DNA of 64,000 nucleotides from Hymenopellis radicata (Eukaryota; Basidiomycota; Agaricomycetes; Agaricales; Physalacriaceae), in assembly GCA_015501595.1 (NCBI GenBank), contig JADNRX010000217.1:28598-92597 (forward strand), written 5' to 3'. Below are positions 46,875 through 58,947 of the stretch, piece after piece. Positions within the stretch are counted from its first letter, which is position 1. Every line of letters begins with the position of its first letter. Made by a program: the position numbers and the translations under genes. The notes beneath the pieces are model-generated. The model did not search any database. It saw only the letters and a program-made list of their open reading frames with translations, and was not told the origin of the DNA.

Positions 46875-48302
46875 TCAACCACTAAGCCGAAACTCCTTCC
46901 CCGCTCTCGTGGGTATGTTATATACGTTATACCGCGTCGATGCCTTCATCTTCGTATGGGTAACGGGGTTCCCAAGCTTGCCCAGCAGCTTGATCGACTT
47001 CCATATCGGTTTATACATATCAGAATCGATGCTGCGTCGGACGCGGATGAGCAATGTGCTGAGACACTGCAGTCCGATGCAAGTTTGGATCGTGCACACG
47101 GCGGCGTCAACGCTTTCGGGCCCGGATATGTAGAGTTGGACGGTCGTAAGCTCTGTGAGGGGTGAGAGGTTTATTGGGGCTGTACAGCATTGAGTAGGGG
47201 AATCTGCAAGTGCATTCACCGGGACACGTACCGCCATCTGAGATCGATACAGAGAGGTGGGCCAAGCTGGCGTTGTTTCCTCGTAGGAGCGATTCGAACA
47301 GGGGAATATCCGCGATGGGGGACATCGATTCGAAGGTAATGCTTGACAAGCTTCCGCAACTTCGCGCTAACCAACCTATGATATCCGTATTCCACCCAGT
47401 AACACACAGGGTTTTGAGATACGGCATCTCTTTGTGTGACTTCACGAGGACAGGAATACGAATATCTGGCGCCTCGTCGCCCGTCCTTTTTGATTGCAGG
47501 TGTATCGCAAGATGCCGGAGATTGCAAAATGTGCTGCATTTCGCCAACAAAGCTCCCAGTTGCTCTTCTCTCCTGCTCATGGCAAATCGACCGTAATGCA
47601 CGTTTAGATGGACGATGTGCATGAGATACTTCAACAGCATCTCAACGCAGGACTCTCCAAGTCGATTTCAACCCTTTGCACGCGCAAAATGGCGTGTTTC
47701 CGCTCCAGGATATCAAACACGCGTCGATACTGGGAAGAACTTGCCATTCTGGGAATGGAGAGATACACATCGTGAACATGATGGGAGAGTGTTTCGTAAG
47801 GCGACCGCAGAAGGTCTGCGAACCTGTGCATCCGCTCTGCCGTTTTGTATGAGTACCAGAGGTGACGGCGGCTGGCGGGGACCCAAGTGTAGCTGACCAG
47901 ACTACACGCCAGAAGGGTGGTGCGATCAAGGCTGCACAGGTAGATGATGGCGTCGCAGAGCTCTTGGGGGAGGAGGGGAGATTGTGGGACTATTTTGGGG
48001 TTCATGTGTGTGCGGAAGCGGAGGATAAGAGGGTGAAGGACGATTCGGTCTACCACTCGATTACCAAACGTGCTCCAAGATTCCCAGACGCGACGCGGTT
48101 GGAAGAAGGCATCCGGAGACGCCCCCGAAGAATGCTTGATGATGAGGGAGGCTCGGGCGCGCTGGAGTTTTTGCTTCCGAAGAAAACTCCAACAGATAAT
48201 GCCAGCCAATACGGCCAAACCCACGAAGAAAGCGACGTTTATGGCGCATATGGGGATGTTGCGCTCCGACGACTTGCACGATGCGAAGTTGAACAGTCCC
48301 AT
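46875..48302 (-). CDS. F-box/LRR-like protein with N-terminal membrane segment
   Basis: The ATG is at 48300-48302. Residues about 16-40 are a single hydrophobic segment (ICAINVAFFVGLAVLAGIIC) followed by basic residues, so the protein may be membrane-tethered. At about 105-150 an F-box-like block appears (LLPQELCDAIIYLCSL, then LLACSLVSYTWVPASRRHLW). A leucine-rich region follows (LRHLAIHLQSK; LKTLCVTGWNTDIIGW). A 51-nt intron (GTACGT...TACAG, about 47179-47229) joins DG to APINLSPLTELTT. A one-base frame break lies near 47641-47655. A membrane-anchored F-box protein is unusual. Function unknown. Confidence 0.68.
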
Positions 48303-48947
48303 ACTATACGATGGAAAGCTGCAGCAAGCGGATCATGCATCCCAGGGCAGTATTCTACAGCTGCTGAGGTCAAGTCAGTGCAGAGTTGACGGTATGAATG
48401 ATGACGGAACTGACAGAGTTGGGAAAGGCCTAACAGTGATAGTAATACAGCATCAGATGATGCATGTGCTTTTCCTTGCTTCTGGAATAAGAAGGTGGAG
48501 GGAGGGAACGTGCTGTCCTTCCGCCATCAACAGCCTGCAAATGACCTGTTCTCCCCAATCTTTGTAGTTCAAATCGTATTGACTTTAACGCGCGGGACTT
48601 GGATTGGAAGAAAGAAATTAGACAACGGGGGCAGCAGATTCAGAGAAACATGACCAAACAGGCTGCACTGCCTCTGATGACGTTTCACTAACCTCCCTTT
48701 TTTCAAATCCGTGTTGAGACATCTTTAAGCTTAACTTTCGAAAGTCAATATTGAAAGACCTTTCACATTTGAGAGCGAGGTAACCTGCCTTCAAAGATTC
48801 CTTTTCCTGCTCGATGAGAAAAGGCGTTGGTCTGCTGATCCTGTGTTCAGGGATATCTTATCGTATTGGAAATTACGAGTGTTGGAAATACGCCGACCCT
48901 CGTCATGACAAGACATATTTACATTTCCATCGCTCCCCCATGTCGAC
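48303..48947. other. Divergent upstream region
   Basis: Between head-to-head genes (F-box/LRR and Zn2Cys6 factor). No gene recognised; probably holds both promoters. Confidence 0.4.
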
Positions 48948-51569
48948 ATGGCCTCCCAGGCGACATCGTCTGTAGGCGGGGGTGGAGCCACCTCCCCTGT
49001 TCTCTCACGTCACGGCAGCACTAGTTCAACTCCAAGCGACCATGTATTCAGCCCAAGCGACTACGACGTCGACGGCAGGGCGCCAGAGGGTGGACCTGTC
49101 CGACATACCAGGATTCCGAAAGTCGTCAGCAAAACTTTTGATTCCAGTACTCAGGGTGAGCTATTTTTTTGCGCATGGCATATTTCATTCGAATATGGAC
49201 ACCGCGTTCATCCCTTTTATCATTTTCTCCCTCAGCCTTGCACTCATTCAGCGTATACTGACCTTGCGACTCGTTGCCATCAATAGCATGCCAGCACTGT
49301 AGGAAACGTAAACGCAAATGTGATCGTCTGACACCCGCTTGTTCCAACTGTAAGATCTCGCTTCATCCCTGGTCTAACCTTATTTCAGCTCCCTGTTCTA
49401 ACGATTTCCTAGGTGCTAAAGCAAAGATTCCATGCATATTCGACCTGCGCGTAACCGACAAGACGCATCCTGGGTATGTTCTTCCCAGCGGCAATTACCT
49501 CCTAATCCCACGATCTTCATAGATATGTCGAAGGGCTCATAAGCCAAATCGATACTCTCACCGCGCGCGTAGCATGGCTTGAGCGCCTCGTGGGGGCGCT
49601 GGGTGTGGACAACATACACACGATGGAGACAGGCGTGGTGCCCATACTTCCCCTACAGCAATCAAGCAATCCGAATTCACAACCTTATCACTCCCCACGG
49701 CCTCCACTCTCTTCGTGTTCATCGCAAGCCTCATCGGCCCCACCATCGACTATAAACGAGTCGAACATGAACACTCCCGAACCGTACTTGGACGATGATA
49801 AACCAACGTCCCCATTTGCGCGTGTGACCAAGCAGATTCTTCGCCTCCAAGCGCAAGACAGCAGCCCGACATTCCTCGTGGATGCGACACCCCTTGGACG
49901 ATGCGGACCTGATCGTTCAACGACGCCGACTGAATTAGATCCGAGTGATGTGCAGTTACCGGTGTACGAGGACGCGCTGCTCATGATGGATGGTTACTTC
50001 AACAACAACGGCGTCGTATATCCCTTCCTGGAGAAGAACCAATTCAAGTCCGAGTATGTTATCCTTCCTTTCATTTTATCGTCGCTCAGTTCCTGTTTTA
50101 GGCTCGATGCCTTGTATCAGATGAATGATCCTTTCCCTTCATCACCTTCAAGAGCGCATCGTCAAAGATTATTTCGAATTTTGCTGGTTTTTGCTATTGG
50201 CACGACCAATGTGGCACAAATTCCTGGCGGCACTGCGTGGGGAACATCTACCAGTTATTACCGTCGGGCGTTACAAGAACTTGATTGGGTTTTAGAGAGA
50301 GAGGACATTGTGAGTCTGTTGGGTTGCTTTGTAGTCTATTTCTCTTACGCGGTTCCCAGGATTGTGTCCAGAATCTTCTCCTCCTTTGCATCTTTACGAC
50401 GTTCAACGTCGAAGGGCCTTCGCTTTGGTCTACTTTGGGAAGTACTATTCGTTTGGCGATTGGACTGGGATTGCATCGAAGAATAGGTCCTGATCGTGCT
50501 TCGCCATTCGAGCTTGAAAGACGCAGAAGGACGTGGTGGAGTATATATAATTTCGACAGGGTCGCAAGCTTCACACTGGGGAGGCCGTTGGGTATCGCCG
50601 ATGAAGCTATAGATATCGAAGTAAGCTCTGTTGACCGCCTGAATTCGCGTTGACTGATGAATGTCGTAGTTGCCTTCACTAGACACGGAACAGGGAACTG
50701 GAAATCATTTCATCTCCTACACCCACCACATCATCCGTCAGCGACGGCTATACGGCATAGTCGTGCGGGATGTGTATTCCGTGTCCCCTTCGTCGTCACC
50801 GACCAATCCATCTCTCCGGTCCGCGGAGTCTGCTGTGGGAGTATCAACGAGTGCAGCACAAGACATTGTCTCGTCCATCCACACCCTCGCCGAACAGTGG
50901 TACAACTCCACGCCCAAACCTTTACGGACGACCCCACCAGGGAAGGGCCACACCAACAAGCTGTACTTTGCGATGGCGTTTAACCTCATAATATGTGCCC
51001 TCTATCGCCCGTCACCACTTCTCCCTACGCCCAGCAGAGAACAACTCGGTGTCCTGCGCCGCGCGAGCGGGCGCTGCCTGGACTGCTTTTGGGACTTGCA
51101 CCGTCGGCGCCGCATTGCTGTCAACCACGTCCATCTCCTGCAGATGTTCACGTGCTCGATCAGTCTGCTGTACTGTCTGTGCGAGTATGCGCTGGACGAG
51201 CTCAACCTCGGAAATCGGGCATGGAGGCGGCGCACCGTGGAGGTGGTGGGCCGTGTCGCGAGCTGCTGAGCAATTTCGGCGAGGGGTGGAATGGGACGCG
51301 CAAGTACCAGGAGATCTTTGACACGTTTGCGGAATACTGGTGGAGCAGTGTGAGGCGGAGGAGGCTTTGAGTTTGCGGAGCCCGGAGGCTGATGCGTTAG
51401 AGGCGGGAGTGCTGCTACGCCGCTGTCGAGCCAGGATCCTGGTCGGTGGAAGCGCTTTCAGATCCGAGGGACATGATGCAGTCGTTGTGGGGCGGCTGGG
51501 GCGACCGGATGGTAGACTATTCGACGCTCGACTATGCGACGGTCTTCGCGAGCATGTCTCCCCTGTGAT
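48948..51569 (+). CDS. Zn2Cys6 fungal-specific transcription factor
   Basis: Predicted nuclear regulator. The ATG at 48948 gives a Ser/Gly-rich lead (MASQATSSVGGGG). An intron ending CAATAG joins to the zinc cluster ACQHCRKRKRKCDR...CSNC...IPC. All six Cys are present (CX2CX6CX6CX2CX6C), the last one carried on a third exon. A coiled-coil linker (LISQIDTLTARVAWLERLVG) follows, then Pro/Ser-rich sequence and the fungal transcription factor homology domain: YFNNNGVVYPFLEKNQF, YRRALQELDWVLERED, TIRLAIGLGLHR, RRRTWWSIYNFDRVAS, GRPLGIADEAIDIE. A one-base break is needed near 51255-51262 to reach FGEGWNGTRKYQEIF. A last 51-nt intron (51350-51400) leads to an acidic tail ending ASMSPL. Target genes unknown. 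Confidence 0.85.
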
Positions 51570-52754
51570 GTTTGGCTCCATAGAAAGCCTGTCGGAGCTT
51601 CTGGGGCGGAGGGCTTTAGTCCTGTTGGTATATTTAGCGGTGAGGATGTGATGATGGACGGTCAAGGACCGAGTATGAGATTGGGTGGGTGGGATGGGGC
51701 ATGTAATTGTATCGTGATCTGCTTTCTGCATTGGCTTTTCTCTGTTGTTGTTGTCTGTCTCGTTTTCTTATCGGCTAATGAATATGCATATAGAGTTGTT
51801 TGTACATTTACTGTAACTGGTTGTTTGAATATACATTATTGGAAAACTGAGTCGTCGTAGTTTCAGGACCCCGAATCGAATCGAACAGGCTGTAGCTTCG
51901 ATTGACGCAATCTTAAAGTCACTTACTTACAGCGCCACTGGTCTTCCATCCAGTCTGTAAGTTTGGTTCACACATACCCACTCGTGAAGTGCCGCCTGCA
52001 GCGGCTAGAAACCTTGCTTGGAAAACGGGGCTTGGTAAGACATCGACGTTTTGTACAATGTAGGCACAATATGAACATTGAATTAGAGCAAGTACAGTAG
52101 ACAACACAGAATGGGGGAGGGCCAACAGAATAATGTGTGCGAAAAGAGCTGACTGGGTAAGGTAAGGAGTGGAGATTGCATTGCAGGCGGAAATAAGAGA
52201 AACCTTGCCAAAGAGAACCGAGCATGACGAGCCTTGATCAAATGACAACACTATTGTCACAATACAAGAGACGGATCTCGAGTCTCGACGTTGCGAACGG
52301 CGCACGAGGAACCATAGGGGATATTGTCCTTGATCCTGAGGAACTACCAGTGCCAGAGGCTATTGTACACTGTCCTCGTTGTCGTTGAAATGGAGCAGAG
52401 ACGGACTTGAGAACTTGAGGGATTGGAGCAATCCAGCTGCGTCAGAGCAGTATACTTACATCTCTCTATCCAGCGCCTGAGACTCGCACGACATACCTCC
52501 AGAGAAACTTTAGAATTACTAGTAGAGAAGCGACTGGGGACCCGAGTCTCTGCGACTCTAGACAAGAGTCATTGCAGAGGGGCTCGGCCCTCCTCCTAGT
52601 GTGGGGCGCGCTTACCTTCATGCCAGACACGAGTTAACTTGATCGGCGGATCGAACGTGGGCCACAGCTAGCTGATCACATGGGGCAGTCATGCCGACAT
52701 TTCCAGATCTTGTTCCCTTCCTCTTCTGTTCCTCTTCCTCCTCGTAATTCAAGG
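51570..52754. other. Intergenic, no gene recognised
   Basis: Short frames on both strands and no recognisable family. Confidence 0.35.
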
Positions 52755-54063
52755 ATGCCCACCGCCGCGCAACCCCTCTCCCCGCCCACGACGCCGCCGC
52801 CCGCGAGGCCGCCGCTGCCAGGCTGCTGCTCAAGCCGAGCGCGACGCCGACCAGAAGGCGTTGGAGGCTCAGCAGGCGGCTGCTAATGGTCCGTTTTTTT
52901 CTTTCTCTCACTTTCCCTCACTTCCCTCTTCTCCAATGATAATAACTAATATATGCTCTTTATCTGTCGACAGCCGAAGCCGCCGCAGTCGAAGCGGCCG
53001 TCCAGCTCGAGCTCGCAGCAGACGAGGCCGCCGCGAGCGCAGAGGATAGTAAAGATGCCGCTGCTATCGAGGCGGAGATTAAAGCCAAGGAAGAGGCGGT
53101 CAAGAAGGCTGAGGCGGCGACCGCGAAGGTGTGTGTCCTTGCCCTTCATCCCTCTATTCATTGCTCCCCTTCATTCCCTGTTCCTTTCTACCCCCTTTCC
53201 GCTAACACACACCTCTAGGCCGAAGCCAAAGCCGCGGCAGCCAAAGCCAAGGCGGCAGCCAAAGAAGCCGCCACGCTCGAGAAGGCGAAAGCCGAGTACG
53301 AGAAGGAGGTCGCGCACCTAACCAAGCTCGCCGCCCAGAAGCGCGACGACGCGATCAGGCACGCTGGGGAAGAGTTGACCAAGGCAGTCACCACCGCCTC
53401 CATCATCCGGCGCAAGGAAGAAGCCGCAGCGCAGACCGCGCGCGTCAAGGCGGACGAGAAGGCCGCCAAGGCGCGCCTCGAGGCGGAGAAGGCTGCGTGG
53501 AAGGAGCGGCAGGCGGCGGAGAAGGAGGTATGTGGCGTAGCTTTCACCCCACACAATGCTAACACCCGTACTTTCAGGCAGCCGCGTCCTTTGAAAAGGC
53601 CACCAAGCTCGCGACAAGCGAGCGCGAGAAGGCGGAGGAGGAGGCGGAGAGTAAGAGGAAGGATGCTATCAAGGTATGCGGTGCTCTTCTTATCCATTTT
53701 TCGCGTCAAGCTGAACGCTACCGCTCGACAGGCCATCATCGCACGCCGCGACAAAGCCTTCGCGGCCGCCGAGGCGGAGAAGACTAAGGCGGAGCGCTCG
53801 GAGGAGCGGGAGGAGGCGGCGGCGAATAATTTGAAGGCGGGCGATGTGAGTTCCCATTAAAACCAGAAGAAAATGAAACTGACGTGCGTGTGTAGCCCGA
53901 GGGGTACAAGCTGCCGCAGACGATTTTGGAGTGGTTGGGGACCTTTATCGTGAGTTATCCGTTGCTTTGATAACTGAAGGGACTGACGCGTTGTATATAG
54001 TGGGGCGGGAAGGAGCTGGCGCCAGAGACGGAGGGGCGGCCAAGTAGGTTGGTTGATGGCTGA
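52755..54063 (+). CDS. Ala/Glu/Lys-rich coiled-coil protein
   Basis: Function unknown. The ATG at 52755 is followed by long Ala/Glu/Lys/Arg-rich helices across about seven short exons: DAAAREAAAA, AERDADQKALEAQQAA, LELAADEAAASAEDSKDAA, KEAATLEKAKAEYEKEV, AAQTARVKADEKAAKA, SEREKAEEEAESKRKD. Outside the coil only the end is distinctive (PEGYKLPQTILEWLGTF, then WGGKELAPETEG), stopping at TGA 54061-54063. This looks like a cytosolic or structural coiled coil. Introns have canonical borders. Two one-base breaks are needed near the start, at CCCC 52780-52783 and near GG 52821-52822. Composition bias makes family assignment unsafe. Confidence 0.62.
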
Positions 54064-54297
54064 TCCCACCCGTCTTTTTACCCGTCTCCCTCTCTCCTCG
54101 TCGCTCACAGCGTTTCATGACTCCGACTCTGACTCTCACCTCGCACGCTGACGATACGATACCCACACCCTCACGCATTTATTTCCAACGATTTACGCCT
54201 ATGATTTCATGACCATGACCATGATACTCACGACGAGATAATATTATTGTTTCATTATTACTTGCTTGCCAGTCGCAGCAAGGAATTAAGTCATAAG

Positions 54298-55338
54298 TTA
54301 GTCGCTGAAAAGCGACTCGAGCAGACCGCGAATCTGAAAAGGAGCCTGTAATCATATCAGATTTTGTAAGAACAAGAACACAAACACAAAAGAAACGGCG
54401 TACTACCGGCTCGTTCCAAAGCGTGTTGCCATGCTTCATAGGACCGGGATGTAAATTAAAGAACACCTGGGCGGACTGGTTCGGATCCACGAAAGCGCCA
54501 CCGACAGGGAATTGTTGAGGCCAAACATCATCAACATGATCGGAAGACTTTGGTGAGAATCCAGCATCTATGGGCGCGGGAGGCACGAGAGTGGCATATG
54601 GGTCGAACGGCATAGTATCATCGTCCATTGCCATACCCTGATGTCCATTGAGGTCCCAAGGAAAGTAAAGCTGATCATGCTCTTCCACATCAGGTGTGTT
54701 GTCGTCAGACGTAGATGTAGACCCAGCGGATGTAGGCGCACGTTTCTTTCCTGCACGCGTGCCTTTCCTGGGTGCAGCCACATCGTCGTCAGACGGAGGC
54801 GCATACCGAATGGCACCCTGCTCGTCAATAAGAAAGACATCATCCTTCGCCGCACTCCACTCAAGTCCATGCTTCACTCTCTCTTCTTCTCCAGATAGAC
54901 GTATCCCGGGAACCGCTTCGAATGGAGAGCCTTCTCCTCATCGGCGAGAACTTGGTAGCGAAGCTGCTCTGCCTCGCTGAGCGCATGCCACCGTTCACTA
55001 GCTTCCTTCGACATGGCATCTTGAGCCCTCTTGCCTTTACGAAGGACGCCAGAGTTCTTGGCTTGTAAGGCGACTTGACCGCGGAAAATGAGGAATGCAT
55101 CCCGAGGGCGTGGAGGAACGTAGTCGTACGGGAGAAGCTTCTTCCTGGATGGTGCGGAATGGGAAGCGGGTGCGACTGAGGCTGGCGGGCTGATGAACAA
55201 TGAGGCGGGATTGGCGCGCGAGCCCGCGCCGGAGGAGGCTGTAGTCGAAGACGCGGTCTTCGAAGGCCTGGTGTGTCGGGGCGATCGACGCGTTCCGACG
55301 CGCGCTACTTTGGTGGTGGTTTGTCTAGCGGCAGGCAT
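54298..55338 (-). CDS. HMG-box protein
   Basis: Predicted DNA-binding protein. The ATG at 55336-55338 opens a basic, Ser/Thr-rich lead (MPAARQTTTKVARVGTRRS). The HMG box runs from about residue 85 (PPRPRDAFLIFRGQVA, then MSKEASERWHALSEAEQLRY, ALHSKRFPGYVYLEKKR). The sequence after it, VKHGLEWSAAKDDVFLIDEQ, is in another frame; one missing base near 54878 explains this. An acidic and Pro-rich region follows (DVEEHDQLYFPWDLNG). A GTAGTA...ATTACAG intron leads to a short last exon (APFQIRGLLESLFSD) ending at TAA 54298-54300. It differs from the other HMG gene outside the box. Regulatory target unknown. Confidence 0.75.
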
Positions 55339-55344
55339 GGTTCT

Positions 55345-56580
55345 CGGTGGACAGCACAGCTGACGCGCGATATTCAAAGTGGGTATGGGTAGTGTTCGGA
55401 AAAAAGGTTGTGCTGTTCGGTAAAAGTGCGACGACGCCTTTATAGGTGGCAGCGCCATTGTCACAATCGCCGGTCGGCCACCCTGGAGGGTCGCTACTCA
55501 GCCCACTGTGGACTAAACTTTGGCCACTGCCGAATTGGGTAGACAATGCCTTCGTGATTGCTGTATTTGGATCACGGAGTAAAATTTCCACAGGGAATAG
55601 CCATGTGTAGGGTTGATGGTGATATTAGAAATTGGTCCGGGGTGAAATACGACGTCGGCTTTGACCAAAGTGTGGCGTACGCAGTTCCAAATTCGGCTGT
55701 GTTCGAGGCCATTGTTCAAACGACGAGGACCATTCAAATCAGCGTGGCACTGACACTTGCAAATTGCTATACCCACGCCGTCGTGAGTTTCCAGAGACCC
55801 AGAGGTTGGGGAAATCGAACATACCATTGTTCCAAGTTTTCGTCCTTGCTGCAGTTCCGGTAAAAGGTACCTTAAATCGAATGGACGTTTTCTGAACACG
55901 TAGCGTCATCTCGGATGCATGCTCACTAGCGTCACTTCGCTGTCGACGAATAGGTCAAGAAAAGTCCTGCGAAGGGAAACATCAAATTTCAGTCCGCTGT
56001 TCGCAAGCAAACCGTCCTCGCACTTTCGCGTGATCATGACGACCCAATAGAGTTGCAGACAGGGCGTATTGGTCGAACATGGAAAGGCGTATAGAATGCC
56101 AAGTAGACCAAGTTAGTATGAGATAGCGTTATTCAGTATTCATACCAGTCGATGGTCCCGTAGTGCGAGATTGTACTCTCGATTCTCGAATCAGCTATAA
56201 GAGCCCAGTCAGCGAAAAGCTGCCAAGGAAAACAATTGGTCAAGTTACCATTCTCCAGACTAGCAGATGCGCGTCGGGCGGCAGTTTCTTTTCTATATGG
56301 ATCATGAGATTATTGCATGCCCCGTCAAACCTTCCGAACCGCGTCGTTGGCTGCGCAGAAGAAAAGCCAGTGAATGTCGGGAATTAAGGCTCGGGTTGCG
56401 GCCCGAGGCATCGTCAGACTGATGACTAAATCACTTCTCCACACAATTCAAAGAGATGTAACAAATTACTTAAAGAGTTCGTGAAATTACAATGAAATCG
56501 AGCCAGTGTAGAAGAATAACCGTCTCATAACAATCTATGGTATATTAAATTGAAACCAAACTCATCTGTTAACTTCGACA
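55345..56580. other. Intergenic, no gene recognised
   Basis: Short frames only. Left end is the promoter region of the HMG gene. Confidence 0.35.
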
Positions 56581-56583
56581 GAT

Positions 56584-57560
56584 TTAACGCCTTCGATGAG
56601 CATTAACACTCGGCGCAGTAGGTGCAGCAGCTGCATCTACACCGCAGCCAGTCGGTATCGCGGCGCCATTGGCATCCCAAGGATCGGGATAAGCACAACC
56701 GGATATCGGTGTAGGGCCAAGGCCCGTATCCTGCGCGTCATACCAACCGCTGACCTTCGTCGCACCAGAAGTATCCGTCGGGCCAGGTAAGGTATGCACG
56801 GTCCCAGTCAACGTGTGTCGCGGAAGTTCGTCGGCGGGAACGTCAACACCACTGATCTGCGCAGGCGGGAAAGGTGTCCCAGCAACTGCAGCGGTAATGG
56901 TACCAGCACCAGGCCCGCCAGTCATATACGGCACGTAGTTTCCATCAAACTCGGGAATGGTGCCGCACTTCCCAGCGGCTTGACGAGGATCTTTGAGAAT
57001 CCAACCACCCTCCAAACCGAGCTGGTACGACCAAAGAGGAGCCTGAACGGAGCCGGCGGTGGAGTTGCCAATCTTCCACGTCCAAAAGAAAAAGTCCTTC
57101 AGAGCATCCATCTGCGCAGCGTTGAACGCTGCTACACTGGCTTTGGTCGAATCGTCCCACGTGGTAGCGTCCTCCCATGCACCGCAGTCGCCGGCGTAGC
57201 TGTGAGTGCCACCGACCCCAGTGAGGAAGAGCCCACAATCGTTATAGCCGTTGCTCCATTCACCAGCGTAGGTGAAGCCGAATGTCCCAGAGAGTCGGAC
57301 TATTTCTGTAGCCCATCCACATGCTGTGCCGACCCAAACGCCACCAGCATCGGCGCCCGTTCCTGTGGCGATAGGATCCTCAAAGGTCGAGCCGCTGAAG
57401 GAGGTGTATGGATGTCTGTCAAGGACGACACGATCACTACCAGCAAGGAATGCGTCCCATCGTGTCCCATTGGGTTCGAAGCCATCGTGTATCGAGATGT
57501 AGAACCCTGGGGGCCCCTTGTACTCACACCACCATGTGAGCCACTTGTAACAAAGGCAAG
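56584..57560 (-). pseudogene. GH5 exo-beta-1,3-glucanase, 5'-truncated
   Basis: C-terminal half of a fungal family 5 exo-1,3-beta-glucosidase. It reads FYISIHDGFEPNGTRWDAF, LAGSDRVVLDRHPYTSFSG, ACGWATEIVRL, TFGFTYAGEWSNGYNDCGLF, FFFWTWKIGN, PLWSYQLGLEGGWILKDPR, ending in a Pro/Ala-rich tail. The nucleophile Glu of GEWS is present. The N-terminal half, with the signal peptide and the acid/base Asn-Glu, is absent. The frame has no ATG and upstream sequence changes to retroelement-like DNA near 57640. The remaining half would have no activity. Cause is probably insertion or rearrangement at the element's 5' end. Confidence 0.8.
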
Positions 57561-57814
57561 GGTTTAATGAGCCACCGTGCTGCCCCCCAGAAACCCAACG
57601 GCAGACCGCCTCGAGCTCGACACATGAAGTCAACACATACGAAACAACAGGGATATCTCCCCCAGCAGAAACCAGAAGAAATCACACGCGACGCGTCGGA
57701 CGACGCGTCGAAGAACTAATACCACCGGACAACGGCCCGACACCCGATAACAAAGCAATAACCTGAAAGCCTGAATGAAAGGCTCAACACACACACGCCA
57801 TCATCGACGCGAAT

Positions 57815-58692
57815 ATGCCCACCGTCGCGCATCCTCCAAGCGAGGACGACCTCAAACCCAGACGCCATCTACCACCTGCAGCTCACATGATGAATGTGGA
57901 TGACAGGCAGGTGCTTGTGTTCCAGGACATGAAAGACACCGACCTCATCATTGCCTACGCCATGGGAGGAACGCGCCCGCAACCAGACGAGGGAGAGCTG
58001 TATCGTGGGGTAAAGCGAGCCCTCGAATCCCTGATCCCATTCACCCCGACATCACCATCACCCTACTCCGACCGAGCTTCAACCCAGATGCTCGTTGGAA
58101 TTTCCCAGCACGACGTGCGATAATCACGGGGCTCAGAGGCGTAGAGAGAGCTGCCCTCATCGACGCCGATGTACTCCCTCAGGATGATGTATTCCCGTGG
58201 CAGTTGGCCTTTCACGATCCGGGAGACGGCGTACGAACGATAGTGGCGGTAGTCACGGACCTCTCCCTGGACGACAGCGATGAGTCCTGCGAACAAATAT
58301 ACGACACGATGGCCAATAAGATCCGAAACGCCAGCGAAGTCAAGGGGTTCGTGGAGGCGAACAGAGACCTCTACCCTGCAGACGCCACGACTACGGCGAT
58401 CTTAGACCACATTTGTTCATCGCTCAACGTCTCACCTGTACCATCGGGTCCGACCATATTCAACCCCGACGCGTCACACTCGTTCATAGTTCACATTCCC
58501 CCCACGACCGCCGACATTGCCGCGACCAAAGAGATGGTCCTTATGCTAAACGAGATTGGGATTAGGGTCCCGCATGGGTGGGGAGACGCAGACGACGCTT
58601 ACCTGCACGTTCTATGCACAACGTGCTTCGGAATAGACCACCTGAAGGCGGAATGCGGCTGGCGCGGAGTAGAGAACACTTCCGCTGATTAG
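57815..58692 (+). CDS. Retroelement gag-like ORF A with CCHC knuckle
   Basis: The ATG at 57815 starts MPTVAHPPSEDDLKPRRH, then VFQDMKDTDLIIAYAMGG. The second part (from DVLPQDDVFPWQLAFHDP) runs to the stop and contains CTTCFGIDHLKAEC, a CX2CX4HX4C zinc knuckle near 58614. A one-base frame break near 58035 separates the parts. Gag-like nucleic-acid binding is inferred. I recognise no named family. Confidence 0.5.
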
Positions 58693-58947
58693 ATAAAGGC
58701 CATATGAGTACACGCAGATTAGATTACGGGTTCCTAGATTAGCCCTTACACCACTTGCCAATAACGACGACGACGATATCTATAGCTACGTCTAAAAAGC
58801 CATCTGCGAAAGCGAAAACCCCTCGGTTAAATCTAACGAGTACCAAAAACGTGTGGAAAACGTGGAGAATGATTGGGAGCCGATCAAAGGACCGGTCCGT
58901 TATAACGGTTTCCTTTCATCCACCATCTCCCCACCAGCCAGCCGCCA

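Noticed and set aside
46780..46880. GTTCAAATCC resembling a tRNA T loop
   Set aside because: No matching acceptor, D or anticodon arms upstream.
53215..53754. Ala/Leu/Arg-rich ORF on the - strand
   Set aside because: Complement of the Ala/Glu/Lys coiled-coil exons, which have proper splice sites on the + strand.
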